Assembly (NCBI GenBank): GCA_013289985.1
Contig: JABCYW010000032.1
Location: forward strand, 1 to 48,739
Direction of reading: 5' to 3'
DNA from: Betaproteobacteria bacterium
GTDB taxonomy: Bacteria > Pseudomonadota > Gammaproteobacteria > Burkholderiales > Burkholderiaceae_C
DNA length: 48,739 nt
In this document: positions 46,351 to 48,739 of the stretch, in pieces
Position numbering within the stretch: the stretch's first letter is position 1
Layout: every line of letters starts with the position of its first letter
The notes under the pieces: model-generated
Told to the model about the DNA's origin: nothing
The model's input: the letters and a program-made list of their open reading frames with translations, nothing else
Databases searched by the model: none
Position numbers and translations under genes: made by a program

Positions 46351-48189
46351 ATGGTTTTTCGTCAGAGAAATTCACAGAGGTTCCACATGGAAACGACCAC
46401 GCCGGACGTGAAGCGCAACGCTTCCGCGAGTCCGCAGGGTGCCCCGCACTCGCCCAGCTCCCACCCGAATTCCGCCCAGGATCCCAACGGATCCGAGATC
46501 CTCGTGCGCTGCCTGCAGGCCGAGAACGTCAAGTACGTCTGGGGCTACCCCGGCGGCGCGGTGCTCTACATCTACGACGCGCTCTACAAGCAGCAGTCCA
46601 TCCAGCACGTGCTGGTGCGCCACGAGCAGGGCGCCGTGCACGCGGCCGACGGCTACGCGCGCGCCACCGGCGAGGTCGGCGTCGCGCTGGTCACCTCGGG
46701 GCCGGGCGTCACCAATGCCGTCACCGGCATCGCCACGGCCTACATGGACTCCATCCCGATGGTGATCATCACGGGCCAGGTGCCGACCCCGGCCATCGGC
46801 CTGGACGCGTTCCAGGAATGCGACACCGTCGGCATCACCCGTCCCATCGTCAAGCACAACTTCCTCGTCAAGGACGTGCGCGAGCTCGCCTTGACGCTGA
46901 AGAAGGCGTTCCACATCGCCCGCACCGGCCGTCCCGGCCCGGTGGTGGTGGACATCCCCAAGGACGTCTCCCAGCACACCACGCCGTTCGCGTACCCCGA
47001 CCACGTCGAGATGCGCTCGTACAACCCGGTCAAGAAGGGCCACGGCGGCCAGATCCGCAAGTCGGTCCAGCTGCTGCTCAACGCCAGGCGCCCGTACATC
47101 TACACCGGTGGCGGCGTGGTGCTGGGCAACGCTTCGGCCGAGCTGCGCGAGCTGGCCGACCTGCTCGGCTACCCCGTCACCAACACGCTGATGGGCCTGG
47201 GCGCCATGCCCGCGCTCGACCCGAAGTTCCTGGGCATGCTGGGCATGCACGGCACGTACGAGGCGAACATGGCGATGCAGCACTGCGACGTGCTGCTGGC
47301 CATCGGCGCGCGCTTCGACGACCGCGTGATCGGCAATCCGGGCCACTTCGCGTCCGTGGAGCGCAAGATCGTCCACATCGACATCGACCCGTCGTCCATC
47401 TCCAAGCGCGTCAAGGTCGACATCCCCATCGTGGGCGACGTCAAGGACGTGCTGCAGGAGCTCATCGCCCAGCTGCGCGACGCCCAGCAGCGGCCCGACG
47501 CGGCCGTCATCTCGCAGTGGTGGGGCCAGATCAACGAGTGGCGCCGCAAGGACTGCCTCGCGTACAAGAAGAGCCCCGACAAGATCAAGCCGCAGGCGGT
47601 CATCGAGTCGCTGTGGGAGATGACCAAGGACAAGGACGTTTACATCACGTCCGACGTCGGCCAGCACCAGATGTGGGCCGCGCAGTACTTCCGCTTCGCC
47701 GAGCCGCGCCGCTGGATCAACTCCGGCGGCCTGGGCACGATGGGCGTGGGCCTGCCGTACGCCATGGGCATCAAGCTCGCCAAGCCGGACGCCGACGTGT
47801 TCTGCATCACCGGCGAGGGCTCGATCCAGATGTGCATCCAGGAGCTGTCCACCTGCCTGCAGTACAAGACCCCGGTCAAGATCATCTCGCTGAACAACCG
47901 CTACCTCGGCATGGTGCGGCAGTGGCAGCAGCTGGACTACCAGGGCCGCTACTCGCACAGCTACATGGACGCGCTGCCCGACTTCGTCAAGCTGGCCGAG
48001 GCCTACGGGCATGTCGGCATCCGCGTGACGCGGCCGGAGGACGTCGACGCCGCGCTGCGCGAGGCGATCGCGCTGAAGGATCGCACGGTGTTCCTCGACA
48101 TCCAGACCGACCAGACCGAGAACGTCTGGCCGATGGTCAAGGCGGGCAAGGGCATCAGCGAGATGCTGCTGGGTTCCGAGGATCTCTGA
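46351..48189 (+). CDS. ilvB: Acetolactate synthase large subunit (biosynthetic)
   Basis: A 612-residue thiamin-diphosphate enzyme that makes acetolactate or acetohydroxybutyrate in valine, leucine and isoleucine synthesis. The catalytic Glu is in VRHEQGAVHAADG, the FAD-contacting region is in the centre (GARFDDRVIGNP), and the ThDP motif runs from TGEGSIQM to LNN near residues 490-518. ATG 46351 follows AAGAGGAG; a second start, ATG 46387 behind AGAGG, would remove 12 residues. The first 50 residues are disordered. ilvN follows 175 bp downstream. Confidence 0.95.
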   Translation: MVFRQRNSQRFHMETTTPDVKRNASASPQGAPHSPSSHPNSAQDPNGSEILVRCLQAENVKYVWGYPGGAVLYIYDALYKQQSIQHVLVRHEQGAVHAADGYARATGEVGVALVTSGPGVTNAVTGIATAYMDSIPMVIITGQVPTPAIGLDAFQECDTVGITRPIVKHNFLVKDVRELALTLKKAFHIARTGRPGPVVVDIPKDVSQHTTPFAYPDHVEMRSYNPVKKGHGGQIRKSVQLLLNARRPYIYTGGGVVLGNASAELRELADLLGYPVTNTLMGLGAMPALDPKFLGMLGMHGTYEANMAMQHCDVLLAIGARFDDRVIGNPGHFASVERKIVHIDIDPSSISKRVKVDIPIVGDVKDVLQELIAQLRDAQQRPDAAVISQWWGQINEWRRKDCLAYKKSPDKIKPQAVIESLWEMTKDKDVYITSDVGQHQMWAAQYFRFAEPRRWINSGGLGTMGVGLPYAMGIKLAKPDADVFCITGEGSIQMCIQELSTCLQYKTPVKIISLNNRYLGMVRQWQQLDYQGRYSHSYMDALPDFVKLAEAYGHVGIRVTRPEDVDAALREAIALKDRTVFLDIQTDQTENVWPMVKAGKGISEMLLGSEDL

Positions 48190-48261
48190 CGGACGGCCGT
48201 CCAAAGTCGCGCACCAGGCCGCGGGTTACCGCCCCGGCCGGAGCGCGCGGCGAGTAGCGGC

Positions 48262-48279
48262 TTCCGGATCCTTCCGGAA
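48262..48279. promoter_or_regulatory. Hairpin in the ilvB-ilvN gap
   Basis: TTCCGGA (48262-48268) and TCCGGAA (48273-48279) form a perfect 7-bp stem with a TCCT loop, followed by CATTTCTTTCC. It lies in the 175-base gap between ilvB and ilvN. It may be a processing or partial termination site that sets subunit ratio; no clean T-run is present. Confidence 0.4.
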
Positions 48280-48364
48280 CATTTCTTTCCACTGAGTCTT
48301 CACGCTGCGAGGCAGCCCGGCGGTTACCGCTTCCGGGATGGGCATCGCGGCGAAGGAAACCGAC

Positions 48365-48739
48365 ATGAAACACATCATCGCAGTGCTGCTCGAGAACGAG
48401 CCGGGCGCGCTGTCGCGGGTCGTCGCGCTGTTCTCGGCGCGCGGCTACAACATCGAGAGCCTGACGGTGGCCACGACCGAGGATGCCTCGCTGTCGCGCA
48501 TGACCATCGTCACCACCGGCTCCGACGAGGTGATCGAGCAGATCACCAAGCACCTGAACCGCCTCATCGACGTGGTCAAGGTGGTCGACCTCACCGAAGG
48601 CCAGTTCACCGAGCGCGAGCTGATGCTCATCAAGGTTCGCGCGGTGGGCAAGGAACGCGAGGAGATGAAGCGCATGGCCGACATCTTCCGCGGCCACATC
48701 GTGGACGTCACCGAGAAGAGCTACACCATCGAGCTCACC
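48365..48739 (+). CDS. ilvN: Acetolactate synthase small (regulatory) subunit, 3' truncated by window end
   Basis: The first 125 codons are present and the frame is open at the window edge; the family is usually about 160-165 residues. The N-terminal ACT domain is clear (ENEPGALSRVVALFSARGYN, at about residues 10-29), with NIESLTV following. A basic linker leads to the C-terminal domain (RAVGKEREEMKRMADIFRG). The subunit activates IlvB and confers valine feedback inhibition. The start ATG 48365 follows AAGGAAA. It lies on the same strand as ilvB. Confidence 0.94.
   Translation, partial: MKHIIAVLLENEPGALSRVVALFSARGYNIESLTVATTEDASLSRMTIVTTGSDEVIEQITKHLNRLIDVVKVVDLTEGQFTERELMLIKVRAVGKEREEMKRMADIFRGHIVDVTEKSYTIELT

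Overview
This 48.7 kb window is high-GC chromosomal DNA from a betaproteobacterium, most likely Burkholderiales. The basis is a phasin gene with PhaR-like boxes, a nadE-glnB pair, the sigma/DUF3619/DUF3106/RDD gene string, a ferredoxin-linked sulfite reductase cluster and the ilvB-ilvN order. The assignment is an inference from gene content and protein style; no search was run. Coding density is very high, with many 4-bp ATGA overlaps, and no transposase, integrase, phage gene or CRISPR array is visible.

Layout. (1) 0.1-6.6 kb: a TetR regulator divergent from a dipeptidase / secreted amidohydrolase / RidA-like operon, then a convergent M13 metallopeptidase. (2) 6.6-9.2 kb: tRNA-Asn with its terminator, and a TonB-dependent receptor whose leader carries a TPP (thiamin pyrophosphate) riboswitch. 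(3) 9.2-14.2 kb: a galactarate/glucarate module (garD, kdgD, ketoglutarate-semialdehyde dehydrogenase, GntR regulator) with repeated candidate operators. (4) 14.4-22.7 kb: a LacI regulator and a carbohydrate ABC operon (binding protein, two permeases, a 69-residue membrane protein, two ATPases) ending in dhaL-dhaK. (5) 22.9-28.1 kb: assimilatory sulfate reduction on the minus strand (cysI, DUF934, cysH, cobA, fdxA, ferredoxin reductase). (6) 28.2-32.6 kb: patatin-like lipoprotein, LysR regulator, SDR oxidoreductase, ChrA. (7) 32.6-36.6 kb: phasin, histone-deacetylase-like enzyme, and an overlapping thioesterase / nitroreductase / 2-hydroxyacid dehydrogenase operon. (8) 36.6-39.6 kb: membrane proton pyrophosphatase divergent from soluble pyrophosphatase. 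(9) 39.6-43.7 kb: DUF482-type acyltransferase, nadE, glnB with a duplicated tail, LOG protein. (10) 43.7-48.7 kb: RDD, DUF3106, DUF3619 and a sigma factor on the minus strand, then ilvB and the start of ilvN, which runs off the window.

How the genes fit together. The galactarate module encodes dehydration, decarboxylating dehydration and oxidation to 2-oxoglutarate. The ABC/DhaLK operon would import a small polyol or ketose and phosphorylate a dihydroxyacetone-like product. In the sulfur cluster, cobA would feed siroheme to CysI, while FdxA and its reductase plausibly replace a CysJ flavoprotein as electron source. The most notable observations are the TPP riboswitch on a receptor that looks like a siderophore receptor, a 48-bp exact duplication of the glnB 3' end joined to a hairpin, and the ABC/DhaLK operon with its small membrane protein and no visible DhaM.
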